The notes beneath the pieces were generated by a model. That model did not search any database. It was not told the origin of the DNA and saw nothing but the letters and a program-made list of their open reading frames with translations. 52,928 nt of DNA from Lachnospiraceae bacterium (GTDB taxonomy: Bacteria; Bacillota; Clostridia; Lachnospirales; Lachnospiraceae), in NCBI GenBank assembly GCA_009911195.1, contig QXWV01000023.1:1-52928 (forward strand). The letters run 5' to 3'. The stretch's first letter is position 1, and each line of letters starts with the position of its first letter. Both the position numbers and the translations under genes were made by a program. This document shows positions 1 through 8,990 of this stretch, piece by piece.

Positions 1-40
1 TTGAAATCGTATGCCGGAAGGCGGCGGGGAAGGAGGATGA

Positions 41-225
41 ATGGACAACCGCAAGCTGTATGTTATGGGCGTGGCAATTACAAGCAAGCCCCGCTGCAGA
101 CTCTTTTACAAGGTAAGTGGCTGGAACAGACCGGATTCTCCGCTGGGGATAAAATTACCGTGAAATGCCAACAGGGGCTGCTTACTATTACGAAGGATGA
201 GCCAACAACAGAGCCTGAAAAATAA
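41..225 (+). pseudogene. SymE-like small protein, frame-broken
   Basis: The C-terminal part, read in the frame ending at 225, shows GKWLEQTGF followed by GDKITVKC and GLLTIT, the AbrB-like core typical of SymE-family (type I toxin-antitoxin) proteins. The usual N-terminus, MDNRKLYVMG, is found only in the frame beginning at the ATG at 41, whereas the conserved GRGNYKQAP segment is in the other frame. A shift at about 62-72 is therefore needed to join them. An AGGAGG lies at 31-36, well placed for the ATG at 41. I read this as a decayed gene; programmed frameshifting is possible but no slippery site is obvious. The window edge may cut off upstream regulatory sequence. Confidence 0.6.
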
Positions 226-228
226 ATA

Positions 229-256
229 TAGACAAAGGCCGCTTTTGCAGTATAAT
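229..256 (+). promoter_or_regulatory. Promoter for the GNAT gene
   Basis: TAGACA at 229-234 and TATAAT at 251-256 are separated by 16 bases. This is a good sigma-A-type promoter that would start transcription about 35 bases before the GNAT start codon. Confidence 0.55.
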
Positions 257-296
257 AGAAAAAGCGATACGCCAGTAACTGGGGGTACACTTTGAA

Positions 297-806
297 ATGA
301 TTGAAACGGAGAGCCTGATTCTTGATAAGGCAAAATTTTCAGATTGGAAGGAAATGTATTGTAATGTCTGGTCACAGCCAGAAAGTTCAAAATACATGGC
401 ATGGAATATTACTACAAGCGAAGAAAACGCCAAAATAAGAATCATGAAAACCATTGCATTTCAGAAAGAGCATGATACCTATCTGGTTTATGAAAAATCA
501 AGCGGTAAGGCGATTGGATTTGCTGGTGTAGAAAAAATCGAACCTTACATCTATCAGGAAGCAGGGATATGTCTGGGGGCGGATTATGTTGGAAAAGGGT
601 TTGGCAAGCAGATTCTTCAAGGCTTGATACAATACTGCAAAGAAAAATTTAGTGCAAAAGAGTTTATTTATTCAACAAGAGAAGAAAATAGGGCTTCCAA
701 TCGATTAGCAAAGTCATTAGGTTTTACAGTGATTTCTTCAGTACCTAAAACAGACAGCAAAGATGGACACAGTTATAATCTTCTGCAATATAGCTTAAAA
801 CTATAA
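297..806 (+). CDS. GNAT family N-acetyltransferase
   Basis: This 169-residue protein has the full length of a RimJ/RimL-like acetyltransferase. It begins with the typical ETESLIL strand and carries GADYVGKGFGKQIL (about residues 94-107), which fits the acetyl-CoA pyrophosphate-binding loop, followed by a C-terminal NRASNRLAKSLGF segment seen in enzymes that acetylate protein or small-molecule amines. The substrate cannot be told. A GGGGGT lies about 11 bases before the ATG, a slightly long spacing. It is probably transcribed alone from the promoter at 229-256. Confidence 0.85.
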   Translation: MIETESLILDKAKFSDWKEMYCNVWSQPESSKYMAWNITTSEENAKIRIMKTIAFQKEHDTYLVYEKSSGKAIGFAGVEKIEPYIYQEAGICLGADYVGKGFGKQILQGLIQYCKEKFSAKEFIYSTREENRASNRLAKSLGFTVISSVPKTDSKDGHSYNLLQYSLKL

Positions 807-864
807 CTGCCCATTTAACAGCGCTGAATAGGCAATGAATGAAAAGGTGAAGGGATTGGGTATA

Positions 865-1245
865 ATGGATAACTGGTTTACAATAGACAAGATTGATTAT
901 GAAACCATAATCATAAGCGAGTACCGGCATTGGGAAGAAACCCACTGTTATCTGTTGAATGGAAAAAAGAAAAGCCTGCTTATTGACACAGGGCTGGGGA
1001 TTTCCAATATATATGATGAAGTCCGTAACCTTACGGATAAACCGATTGCGGCGGTTGCCACGCACATTCACTGGAACCATATCGGCGGGCATAAATATTT
1101 CCCGGAATTTGCACACCATTCGCTGGATATACAGCCGGAAATCCTAATCCGCATGGCAAGTGCATTCCGCCAGTTAAAGGCAGACGGGAAGCTCCATCAT
1201 GGCAGCGGTACATATCATTATGGCGATTGGGGCGTATGGCTGTAA
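865..1245 (+). pseudogene. Truncated metallo-beta-lactamase-fold hydrolase
   Basis: The first 100 residues match the N-terminal half of MBL-fold hydrolases: a strand-turn ending LLIDTGLG and the metal motif THIHWNHIGGH. The canonical motif is HxHxDH; here Asp is replaced by Asn. The reading frame stops after about 126 residues, while the family is normally about 210-300, so the C-terminal metal ligands are missing. The start at 865 is preferred over 835 because an AAGGGATTGGG lies just upstream. A family-2 repeat arm begins about 60 bases after the stop. This is probably a decayed gene. Confidence 0.7.
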
Positions 1246-1308
1246 ACGAGATTTATGGAGTAAAAGACAAAGAAAAGTGAATATGAAACCTCTCAAAATG
1301 CCGCTGCA

Positions 1309-1360
1309 TGAGCCAAACGCCCTACCCGCTGCGCCGCCCGTGAAAATTGATTTCCGTTGT
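1309..1360 (-). repeat. Family-2 dispersed repeat, single arm
   Basis: Read on the minus strand, this gives GGAAATCAATTTTCACGGG, then a GCGCAGCGGGTAGGG block, then TTTGGCTCATGCAG. It matches the arms of the element at 39541-39849 and the copies at 23553 and 51754. It lies between the truncated MBL gene and the 3' end of the MFS gene. Confidence 0.75.
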
Positions 1361-1371
1361 CCGAATACCCT

Positions 1372-2586
1372 TCAAATACCTTCACTGCTACCGCTTTCTT
1401 TCCTCGTATTCCCTCCTGCAAACAACAGAATAACCATCCCTGCCAGCGAAGCTGCCACCGCCCAAAGCAACATTGTATCCACACCTTTGCTGTCTATCAG
1501 TTTCCCTCCTATAGCTGCCCCAATAATGCAGCCAAGGGAATAGGTCGCCGTCATATAAGCCTGCCCTTTAATGGCATCCCTTTTTCCTATCACTTCATTT
1601 ACATAATATACTGAAGCCACCGCAAATAATCCCCACCCTAGAAGCTGTAAAATCTGGACGAAGTAATAAAAGGTCATGCTTGTTGCACAAAAAGTGAGCA
1701 ATGCTTTCACCATAAAAGCTATCCCTGAAATCCGCACCCAAATATCGCAACGGACAATTTTCAGCATATAAGTAAATACAAAGAGCACCGGCAATTCTGC
1801 CAGGGCGGCAATCGCCATAACAATTCCCGTTTCTTCGCTCCCTCCCCCCTTGCTGACCACAACCTGGAATCCAAAGCCACTCACCATCATATGGGAAGTA
1901 TATAAGAGCATGCAGCCGATTAAAGCAATCCCAAATTTTTTATAACAGGAAAAAAATTCCCATGGGGTATTGCAAATTTGGAGTTCATTCCCATCCCCGC
2001 CTGCATTTCTTCTTTCCTCTGCCGCTTCCACCCCTTTCCTCTTTTCAAAGGGGAAACACATAACACTGACTGCCAGCCCGATGGAAATAAGGCATATGGT
2101 CAGAGGCTGTATCCTGGCTTCGCTTCTTGCAAGGACGATACCCAGTATATAGCTTAAAATGGCATATCCTCCGGAGCCAATCCCACGCGCCACACCGAAA
2201 TTTAACCTTTTCCCCTGATTGATGCACTCCGTTCCCAATGCATTCACCAAAGGATTCAACGTATGTATTCCCACGATTAATATGCAATACAAAATCCCTG
2301 CTATCCAAAAGGTTTTCTGGTATAGCACGAACAGAAAAGGGCTGATTACAATCTGCAGCCCTGTTAATATGAGAATAATTGTTTTCAGTGAAAGGCTCTG
2401 GGGCATATCCGCATAGCTGGCCACAATAGGCTGCAACACCACGGAAATCCCACATGCCAAAGCCACAATCATCCCTATCTGGGCATTATTAAAGCCACAT
2501 TCCAACAAAAAAATACTGGCGAATCCTATCACATCGCCCAACAACATCCAAAAGAAAAATTCAATTACAGAAAATCTTGTTGTCAT
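1372..2586 (-). CDS. MFS transporter
   Basis: This is a 404-residue, strongly hydrophobic protein with about twelve predicted membrane helices, a basic central loop (near EKRKGVEAAEERR) and an MFS layout. The N-terminal helix FSVIEFFFWMLLGDVIGFAS resembles the MFS_1-like/LacY-type sugar-proton symporter branch, but the substrate is unknown. The start at 2586 is chosen because GAGG sits about 5 bases upstream; an ATG at 2607 lacks a comparable site. It lies downstream of the AraC-type gene on the same strand and may be its target. Confidence 0.8.
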   Translation of the reverse strand: MTTRFSVIEFFFWMLLGDVIGFASIFLLECGFNNAQIGMIVALACGISVVLQPIVASYADMPQSLSLKTIILILTGLQIVISPFLFVLYQKTFWIAGILYCILIVGIHTLNPLVNALGTECINQGKRLNFGVARGIGSGGYAILSYILGIVLARSEARIQPLTICLISIGLAVSVMCFPFEKRKGVEAAEERRNAGGDGNELQICNTPWEFFSCYKKFGIALIGCMLLYTSHMMVSGFGFQVVVSKGGGSEETGIVMAIAALAELPVLFVFTYMLKIVRCDIWVRISGIAFMVKALLTFCATSMTFYYFVQILQLLGWGLFAVASVYYVNEVIGKRDAIKGQAYMTATYSLGCIIGAAIGGKLIDSKGVDTMLLWAVAASLAGMVILLFAGGNTRKESGSSEGI

Positions 2587-2615
2587 TTTATCCTCATTTC
2601 CATGCATTTTTTGTT

Positions 2616-2729
2616 TTATTCTTCCAGAATGGAATCCTCCACCTTTCTCCCGATTTTTTCCGCAGCCCGCAGATAAAAATCAGGATTGGGCTTTCCTGCT
2701 ATCATTCCGTCATCATAAACGATATCCTC
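2616..2729 (-). pseudogene. HAD-superfamily phosphatase remnant
   Basis: The minus strand encodes about 37 residues reading DDGMIAGKPNPDFYLRAAEK and then IGRKVEDS before a stop. GKPxPDxY/F followed by A..IG and EDS is the motif III/IV region of beta-phosphoglucomutase-like HAD hydrolases. No N-terminal DxDG segment is present upstream, and there is no start codon. It is a 3' fragment between the AraC and MFS genes. Confidence 0.55.
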
Positions 2730-2814
2730 CTATATTTGCTTTTTAATTTTACACCTTACCGTTTCTTAGTTATTATAACCATCCCTATTTTCCTCCAATA
2801 CCTGATTTCTGCCA

Positions 2815-3726
2815 TTATATATCACTATTCTGCCATTTTTGACGATAATCCAGGGGGCTGCATCCCATTTCTTCCCGGAAAAGTTTAGCGAAATAGCTAC
2901 TACTCCCCAAACAGCATGCCTGGCTGATATAAGTTATCGTTTCTCCACCCTCAGCCAACATCTGCCGTGCACACTGCAGCCTATAGCTTGTAATGTACTC
3001 CACTGGGGTCATATGAAGGCATTCCTTAAACAGGCGGTAACAATCCCTTTCACTGCAATATCCTGACGCAGCCAGTTCCGAAATCCGTATTTTCTCCTTG
3101 TAATGCTCATGCACATAAACCATCATACATTTCATTTTATCGCTTTTCTTATCCTGTTTTTCCATACCATCCAATAACGGCCTGGATATCGCAAAAAGCT
3201 GTATCCATATTTCCGACAAAATATTCCTTAGCCGTATCTCGTAGCCAAAATCATCTTCGGGCATCTGAAACGATTCCGCCAATTTATCCAAAATCGCTTT
3301 TTGTTGCGGATTCTCCGGATATAATGCAATCAATTCCAAATTCTGCGCCATGCTGATAGGGAGTACATATTTTTGTTCAATCCAGCCGCCCTGTGCCCCC
3401 GCTATCAATGCCGCATCAAAAATATGGAGAAGCTGCATATTATCCGATGTTTTGCCCGGAAGCCTTGTCATATGAAGCATATTGGAATTGACCATGCCAC
3501 CGGAGCCCGCTGGGAAAATCCATTTCCCCTTCGGTGTATGGTATTCCAGCGCACCTTCTGCTATATAAAAAAGCTCCACCGATTTATGCCAATGCCATGG
3601 CGCAAAATTCCTTGACCCGCTCTGAAACCGTACCCTGCTGGCAATATGCGGGAATCCGGCTATTACCTCTGGCAATATCTCCTCTTTGCTGCCTGTATAA
3701 AGGCTCACTTCACCTAATTCTATCAA
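2815..3726 (-). CDS. AraC family transcriptional regulator with cupin sensor domain
   Basis: The protein has 303 residues. The N-terminal half is cupin-like: WHWHKSVELFYIAEG (about residues 44-58) is the typical ligand/metal-binding strand. The C-terminal 100 residues hold two helix-turn-helix motifs, RISELAASGYCSERDCYRLF and ITYISQACCLGSSSYFAKLF, followed by SPLDYR. It probably senses a sugar and activates a neighbouring transport gene, the MFS gene being the likeliest. The AAGGAGGATACGG upstream of the ATG at 3726 supports the start. Confidence 0.88.
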   Translation of the reverse strand: MIELGEVSLYTGSKEEILPEVIAGFPHIASRVRFQSGSRNFAPWHWHKSVELFYIAEGALEYHTPKGKWIFPAGSGGMVNSNMLHMTRLPGKTSDNMQLLHIFDAALIAGAQGGWIEQKYVLPISMAQNLELIALYPENPQQKAILDKLAESFQMPEDDFGYEIRLRNILSEIWIQLFAISRPLLDGMEKQDKKSDKMKCMMVYVHEHYKEKIRISELAASGYCSERDCYRLFKECLHMTPVEYITSYRLQCARQMLAEGGETITYISQACCLGSSSYFAKLFREEMGCSPLDYRQKWQNSDI

Positions 3727-3794
3727 TCCGTATCCTCCTTGTAGTTATCTTTGCATTTTACCATAAAGCAATAGAAAAAACCAGACAGTGATGG

Positions 3795-3800
3795 TATAAT
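3795..3800 (+). promoter_or_regulatory. Extended -10 promoter element
   Basis: TGGTATAAT at 3792-3800 is an extended -10 element on the plus strand. It probably drives the truncated GNAT gene and the OLD-family gene. No convincing -35 is seen. Confidence 0.4.
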
Positions 3801-3908
3801 ATCGAATCAGAAGGACACTGTTTCGACCTCTGATTCCATGTGCGCAAACGCGCACGAAATTATGGTGCAATAACAGCTAACACCAACAGAAACCATAAGG
3901 AGCCAGCC

Positions 3909-4244
3909 ATGGATTATACTTATCGTATCGCCGGTTTACAGGACCGGGATAGCTATATTGATTTTATTAATTATGTATTCAGTTTCTCCCATTGCCCCCA
4001 TGACTTTAAAGCACTGTATCCCCGGGAATATCGGGATGGCTTTGAGGGGAAGGCGGTTCATTTCCTTGCGTTAGACGATGCCGGGAAAATCCGGGCTGTG
4101 GTGGCCGTCCTTCCTTTTGAAATGCTAATTGGCACCCACCGGCTTAGCTTTCCCTTTTGTGCAGAAGAGCTTTTAGCATATGACCCCTATATAAGAAATG
4201 AGGAATCCCATGAAAATTACAGAACTCAACATCCGAAATTTTAA
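3909..4244 (+). pseudogene. N-terminal fragment of a GNAT acetyltransferase
   Basis: The protein begins MDYTYRIAGLQDRDSYIDF after a good AAGGAG at 3897-3902. It continues with NYVFSFSHCPHDFKALYPRE and KIRAVVAVLPFEM, matching the first third of two-domain (Eis-like) acetyltransferases. Homology stops after about residue 85, near GTHRLSF. The last 25 residues look unrelated and overlap the start of the next gene. The acetyl-CoA-binding motif is absent, so this is a truncated gene rather than a working enzyme. Confidence 0.6.
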
Positions 4245-6060
4245 ATCCATCCACCACATACATTTACAGGACATTGAAAATGCTTTGATTCTAGTCGGCC
4301 AGAACAATACCGGAAAAACTACGGTATTAGATGCCGTCCGCGCAGTAGGCGGGGATTATACAATCAGCCCGGCGGATTTTGCCAAAGATGGCGCAAATAT
4401 TGAGATTGGGGTTACCTTATCCTTTTCGGAAGAGGATTTGGAGCTTTTGCACCGTAAGGGCATTGTGAGCCAGTACCGCAGGATGGAAGCATGGATGCAT
4501 GATTTTTGCAAGAAGCTTCCTTCGTTTTCTGAAAACAGGCTCACTTTCACTATGTCCGCCAACCGCGATGGTCGTATCCGCTATCAGGATAGGATAAATA
4601 AAAACAACCCCTATATCCGGGAAGTCTTTCCCGGAATCTATCATGTTGATACCGAGCGGCGCTTAGACCTTCTTCAGCAGGACCTTCTTCTTTTGCAGGA
4701 AGACGAAATCCTCCAGCGGATGCGTACTGAATGCTGCATGTTCAATCAGGCAAAAAAATGCAGTTACTGCTTCAACTGCATCGGCTTAATCCAGCAGAAA
4801 ACCCCGGACGAACTGGATGTATTTGAAACTTCCAAGCTGTTGGATTATAAGCTCTATCAGCTTAATCTGGATGCATTTGCAAAAAAAGTCAACGAAAGCT
4901 TCCACAAAAACGGCGGGAGGGAAAACATCCGCTATACCATGAACCGGGATGTGGAAAAAATTTTGCAGGTGACAACGGAAATCTGGCAGCCGGCCCAGGA
5001 CCTATCCAAGCCAATTTCCCAAATGGGCAAAGGTATGCGTTCCATTTATCTTCTTTCCCTGCTGGAAGCCTATGCGGAAATAGAGGAAAACCTCCCCAGC
5101 ATTATCCTCATCGAAGACCCTGAAATCTTCCTCCATCCAAGCCTCCAGAAAACTTCGGGGAAAATCCTTTACCGCCTTTCCCGGAAAAACCAGGTGATTT
5201 TCACCACCCATTCCCCTAATCTGCTGCCCAATTTCAACAGCAGGCAAATACGCCAGGTCATTATCCAGGAAGACGGGTCTTCAGGTATTCGGGAAAAAAC
5301 CGATATCAGCGCCATTTTGGATGACTTAGGCTACACCGCCGGGGATTTGATGAACGTGAACTTCGTCTTTATCGTAGAAGGCAAGCAGGACAAATCCCGC
5401 CTGCCCCTGCTGCTACGCAAATATTATTCCGAAACTTCCGATGAGCAGGGGCATCTGTTCCGCATTGCCATTATTACCACAAATAGCTGTACCAACATTA
5501 AGACCTATGCAAACTTGAAATATATGAACCAAATCTACTTGCGGGACCAATTCCTGATGATACGTGACAGCGATGGCAAAGACCCGGTTGTTTTGGGCAG
5601 GCAGCTTTGCCGCTACTATGAAGAACGCAATCTGGAAGAAATAGATAAGCTCCCAAGGGTACGTCCGGAAAATGTGCTGATTTTGAAATATTATTCCTTC
5701 GAGAATTATTTTTTAAACCCCCAGGTCATGGCCAGGCTTCAAATTGTGGAGTCCGAAGAAGCCTTCTATGAAACCCTTCTGGAAAAGTGGAAAGAATATC
5801 TCCACCGTCTTTCCAGCGGGCAGCACTTAAAAGAAGTGCTGGGTAAAGACCTGGAAACAACGGTGGATGTCAAAGAACATATGGAGGATATTAAAACCTA
5901 TATCCGCGGCCACAATTTATTCGATATTTTCTACGGAAGATATAAAGAAAAGGAAGCCGAGCTTTTAGAGCGCTACATCGATATAGCCCCCAAAGAGGAT
6001 TTCCAGGATATCCTCTCAGCACTGGAAAAATTTCCTTATTTTGAAAGCCGCCGGGTGTGA
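4210..6060 (+). CDS. OLD-family ATP-dependent endonuclease (AAA ATPase plus Toprim)
   Basis: The protein has 616 residues. An SMC/ABC-type ATPase occupies the N-terminal 370: Walker A GQNNTGKT (about 31-38), signature-like MGKGMRS (about 275), Walker B IILIEDPEIFLHPS (about 298-311) and a THSPNLLP His-loop. A Toprim domain follows, with IVEGKQD (about 387) and IRDSDGKDP (about 454), then YSFENYFL. Overcoming-lysogenization-defect nucleases share this order and often act in phage defence. Within the ATPase there is an unusual C-C-x7-C-x2-C-x2-C cluster (about 175-190), a possible metal site. No UvrD partner (Gabija) is adjacent, suggesting class 1. The start at 4210 follows GAGG. It ends 25 bp inside the convergent GH31 gene. 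Confidence 0.85.
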   Translation: MKITELNIRNFKSIHHIHLQDIENALILVGQNNTGKTTVLDAVRAVGGDYTISPADFAKDGANIEIGVTLSFSEEDLELLHRKGIVSQYRRMEAWMHDFCKKLPSFSENRLTFTMSANRDGRIRYQDRINKNNPYIREVFPGIYHVDTERRLDLLQQDLLLLQEDEILQRMRTECCMFNQAKKCSYCFNCIGLIQQKTPDELDVFETSKLLDYKLYQLNLDAFAKKVNESFHKNGGRENIRYTMNRDVEKILQVTTEIWQPAQDLSKPISQMGKGMRSIYLLSLLEAYAEIEENLPSIILIEDPEIFLHPSLQKTSGKILYRLSRKNQVIFTTHSPNLLPNFNSRQIRQVIIQEDGSSGIREKTDISAILDDLGYTAGDLMNVNFVFIVEGKQDKSRLPLLLRKYYSETSDEQGHLFRIAIITTNSCTNIKTYANLKYMNQIYLRDQFLMIRDSDGKDPVVLGRQLCRYYEERNLEEIDKLPRVRPENVLILKYYSFENYFLNPQVMARLQIVESEEAFYETLLEKWKEYLHRLSSGQHLKEVLGKDLETTVDVKEHMEDIKTYIRGHNLFDIFYGRYKEKEAELLERYIDIAPKEDFQDILSALEKFPYFESRRV

Positions 6061-8048
6061 AGCTTTTCCCGGTTTTCCGCCCAAAATACAGGGATAACAT
6101 CCAGCGGCGCTTCGGCTTGAATAGTTTGCCCCCCTTCGTATTTTTTCCCGGTGGCATATTCTATCCATGTCTCCCCTTGGGGGAGATATACGCTGCGGCT
6201 GGTCCATCCTGCATATAGGATAGGCGCTACCAATATATCGGGGCCATAAAGGTATTCATCTTCCACTTCCCAGCATGTTTTATCTTCTGGATACATATAA
6301 AACAGGGTTCTCATTATTGGTGTACCTTTGGTATGGGCCTCTTCCATCAGCTTTCTCGTGTATGGCCGCATCTGTTCCCTTAATTCCATATATTTTCTGC
6401 ATATTTTGTAGACTTCTTCCCCATAGCTCCACACTTCATTGGCCGCACCGGAACAACAGGACGCGCCGCCCGTAGTGCCATATTGGGGCTGTCTCGGTTC
6501 CCTGTCTCCGTGAAGCCGCATCACTGGGCAGAAAGCCCCCCAGGCAAACCACCTGGCAAACAATTCCCTAAACTTAGGGTCATCCGGATTGCCCCCATGA
6601 AAACCTCCGATATCCGTTGTCCACCAGGGGATTCCTGCAAGGCCCATATTCAGGCCCGCTGCCAACTGATTCCTCATGCTTTCAAAACTGGAAGCGATAT
6701 CCCCGGACCATACCAATGCTCCAAATTTCTGGCTTCCCGCCCATGCACAGCGCAGAAGGTTTACGATATTGCTCTGCCCTTCCTTTTCCATCCCCTGATA
6801 AAACGCTTTCGCATATTCCACAGGATATGTATTGCCGATTTGCAGGTTTGTACCCCCATAGTATCGGTAATTATCGAAATCATAAACGCTGTATTCCGGT
6901 TCCGCCTCATCCAGCCAGAACACCTTAATTCCCAGGTCATAGTAGTTTTGTTTCGCTTTGCGCCATACATATTCCCTGGCCTTAGGGTTGGTTGCATCGA
7001 AATGAATGGTCGCCCCCTGAAAATCCAGCCCTACCCTGAATCCCCTTTCCGTGTGTATCAAATATCCCCTCTCCAGCATTTCCTCATAATTTTCACATGT
7101 CTTATCCACGGTAGGCCAAATAGACACCATCAGTTCGATTCCCATTTCCTTTAATTCCCGCACCATGGCTTCCGGGTCTGGCCAGTATACCGGGTCAAAT
7201 TTCCACTCACCTTGTTTCGGCCAGTGAAAGAAATCGATGACAATCAAATCAATGGGCAGCCCCCGCCTTTTATACTCCCTGGCCACTTCCAGCAATTCTT
7301 CCTGCGTCTGGTAGCGGAGTTTACACTGCCAGAATCCCATCCCATACTCAGGCATCATTGGTACCGTTCCCGTCACCGCTACATAAGCCTCTTCAATTTC
7401 TGCAGGCGTATCCCCTGCCACTACCCAATAGTCCAAAGATTTCGTGGAATACGCTTCAAAACTCATTATATTCTTCCCCAGCACTGCACGCCCCACTCCC
7501 GGATTATTCCAGAGGAATCCATACCCCAGCGAAGAAACCATGAACGGCACACTGGCCTGGGAATTCCTATGGGCCAGTTCCAAATCCAACCCCTTCAAAT
7601 CCAAATAAGGCTGCTGGTATTGCCCCATCCCATAGATTTTCTCTGTCCTATCTACAGACTCAAATCTCACGGTTAAATGGTAATCCCCTCCGCAAATCGG
7701 CTTGAATTCCCTGGCTTCTACTTCAATAGCACTACATTTTTTGTCCAGCAAATCCTTCCTGTTCCTGCAATATTCTTCCATCAACAGTTTTCCATCCTGC
7801 CGGTAAATCATAATCTTCCCCGACTTACTGATTTCGGCCCTAATCTTCCCATTCCCAATCTGCGCCCCTGATTCCGTATACACCGCATTGCCTTTAAGCG
7901 GCTTCCCCCCGTACAATGCCCAATCCTCCTCCGGCATCCTTTTATCCTTCGTAGCCCGCACCCGAAGCCCGTTCTCCCCCCAGGCTTCTATCCAAACCTC
8001 TTCCCCATCAAATCCATACACCAATTTTCCATCCCTTATTTCCAACAT
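6036..8048 (-). CDS. GH31 glycoside hydrolase, alpha-xylosidase-like
   Basis: The 670-residue protein has a GH31 layout: an N-terminal beta-sandwich, a (beta/alpha)8 barrel and C-terminal beta domains. FWLDEAEPEY (about residue 376) carries the catalytic Asp nucleophile, and VWSGDIASSFESM (about 447) the acid/base Asp. GIPWWTTDIGGFHGG is also typical, and overall it resembles YicI-type alpha-xylosidases. There is no signal peptide, so it acts in the cytoplasm, probably on oligosaccharides brought in by the ABC importer encoded upstream. GGAG about 9 bases before the ATG supports the start. Alpha-glucosidase activity cannot be ruled out. Confidence 0.88.
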   Translation of the reverse strand: MLEIRDGKLVYGFDGEEVWIEAWGENGLRVRATKDKRMPEEDWALYGGKPLKGNAVYTESGAQIGNGKIRAEISKSGKIMIYRQDGKLLMEEYCRNRKDLLDKKCSAIEVEAREFKPICGGDYHLTVRFESVDRTEKIYGMGQYQQPYLDLKGLDLELAHRNSQASVPFMVSSLGYGFLWNNPGVGRAVLGKNIMSFEAYSTKSLDYWVVAGDTPAEIEEAYVAVTGTVPMMPEYGMGFWQCKLRYQTQEELLEVAREYKRRGLPIDLIVIDFFHWPKQGEWKFDPVYWPDPEAMVRELKEMGIELMVSIWPTVDKTCENYEEMLERGYLIHTERGFRVGLDFQGATIHFDATNPKAREYVWRKAKQNYYDLGIKVFWLDEAEPEYSVYDFDNYRYYGGTNLQIGNTYPVEYAKAFYQGMEKEGQSNIVNLLRCAWAGSQKFGALVWSGDIASSFESMRNQLAAGLNMGLAGIPWWTTDIGGFHGGNPDDPKFRELFARWFAWGAFCPVMRLHGDREPRQPQYGTTGGASCCSGAANEVWSYGEEVYKICRKYMELREQMRPYTRKLMEEAHTKGTPIMRTLFYMYPEDKTCWEVEDEYLYGPDILVAPILYAGWTSRSVYLPQGETWIEYATGKKYEGGQTIQAEAPLDVIPVFWAENREKLHTRRLSK

Positions 8049-8141
8049 GTTCCAAATCTCCTAACCTTCAATTTTGCTTTTTATCCCTGTGGGCCAAAGT
8101 AAATCCCTTCCACAATTACCATGACCTAACATTGTCATGAC

Positions 8142-8990
8142 CTAACCTTTGACCGCTCCACTTGTCATCCCGCTCACAATATATTTCTGCATAAATATAA
8201 AAATCAATGCTACCGGGATAATCGTAACCACAGCAAATGCAGTCAAATAACTCCATTTCGTTCCATACTGCCCCATAAAGTTAAAAATCCCAGCCGTAAT
8301 CGGGCGTTTTTCCTGGTCTAAGATAAATGTCATCCCATAGGCCAAATCCCCCCAGGCATAAAGGAAGGAAAAAATAGCACAGACCATAACCCCTGGCCTG
8401 GCAATGGGTATTAATATCCTCCCAAATGCAGTAAACCGGTTACATCCATCCAAATAGGCCGCTTCTTCCAAATCCTTGGGAATAGAGGCGAAATAGTTTT
8501 TTAAAATCAAAATGGAAAAGGGAATACCGATTGTTGCATCGGCCAGCATGGCAGCAATCCATGTATTATACACATGCATGTTCTTAAACATTATGAACAT
8601 GGGCGTAAGCAACACCGATACTGGCAGCATCTGGGTAACCAGAAATGCCAGCAGCATAAATTTTCTTCCCTTAAAATAATATCTTGCAATCCCATAAGAA
8701 GCCGGCACAGCCAACAATACTGCAATTACCGTTGCCCCCAGCGAAATCAGGAAGCTATTGGCAAAGGAGCGGAACATATTGAAGTCCCCGGTTTCCACCT
8801 GAGCCGCATAGGACTGCAGGTTAAGGATATGGGGATAGAAGGTGGGCGGGTTCTGGAAGATTTCCCGTTCCATCTTCAAAGAGGTAATCAGTGCCCAGTA
8901 CAGCGGAAACAAAAGAAGACACAATATAAACAGTGAAATAATGCATAATATAATATTATTTCTCCTTGAAAGCCTTTTTTCTCCATCCAT
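8142..8990 (-). CDS. Carbohydrate ABC transporter permease (MalG type)
   Basis: This 282-residue membrane protein has six predicted helices. The ATPase-contact (EAA) loop is present as EEAAYLDGCNRFTAFGRILIP. It is the second permease of a CUT1-type sugar importer. Its ATG overlaps the stop codon of the upstream permease (TAATG), which indicates translational coupling. No ATPase gene is nearby, so a shared MsmK-like ATPase elsewhere probably energises the importer. Confidence 0.92.
   Translation of the reverse strand: MDGEKRLSRRNNIILCIISLFILCLLLFPLYWALITSLKMEREIFQNPPTFYPHILNLQSYAAQVETGDFNMFRSFANSFLISLGATVIAVLLAVPASYGIARYYFKGRKFMLLAFLVTQMLPVSVLLTPMFIMFKNMHVYNTWIAAMLADATIGIPFSILILKNYFASIPKDLEEAAYLDGCNRFTAFGRILIPIARPGVMVCAIFSFLYAWGDLAYGMTFILDQEKRPITAGIFNFMGQYGTKWSYLTAFAVVTIIPVALIFIFMQKYIVSGMTSGAVKG

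Noticed and set aside
6483-7154. 223-residue frame opposite the GH31 gene
   Set aside because: It is antisense to the GH31 gene, has no recognisable domain and is rich in Pro/His/Ser, as expected from an antisense shadow.
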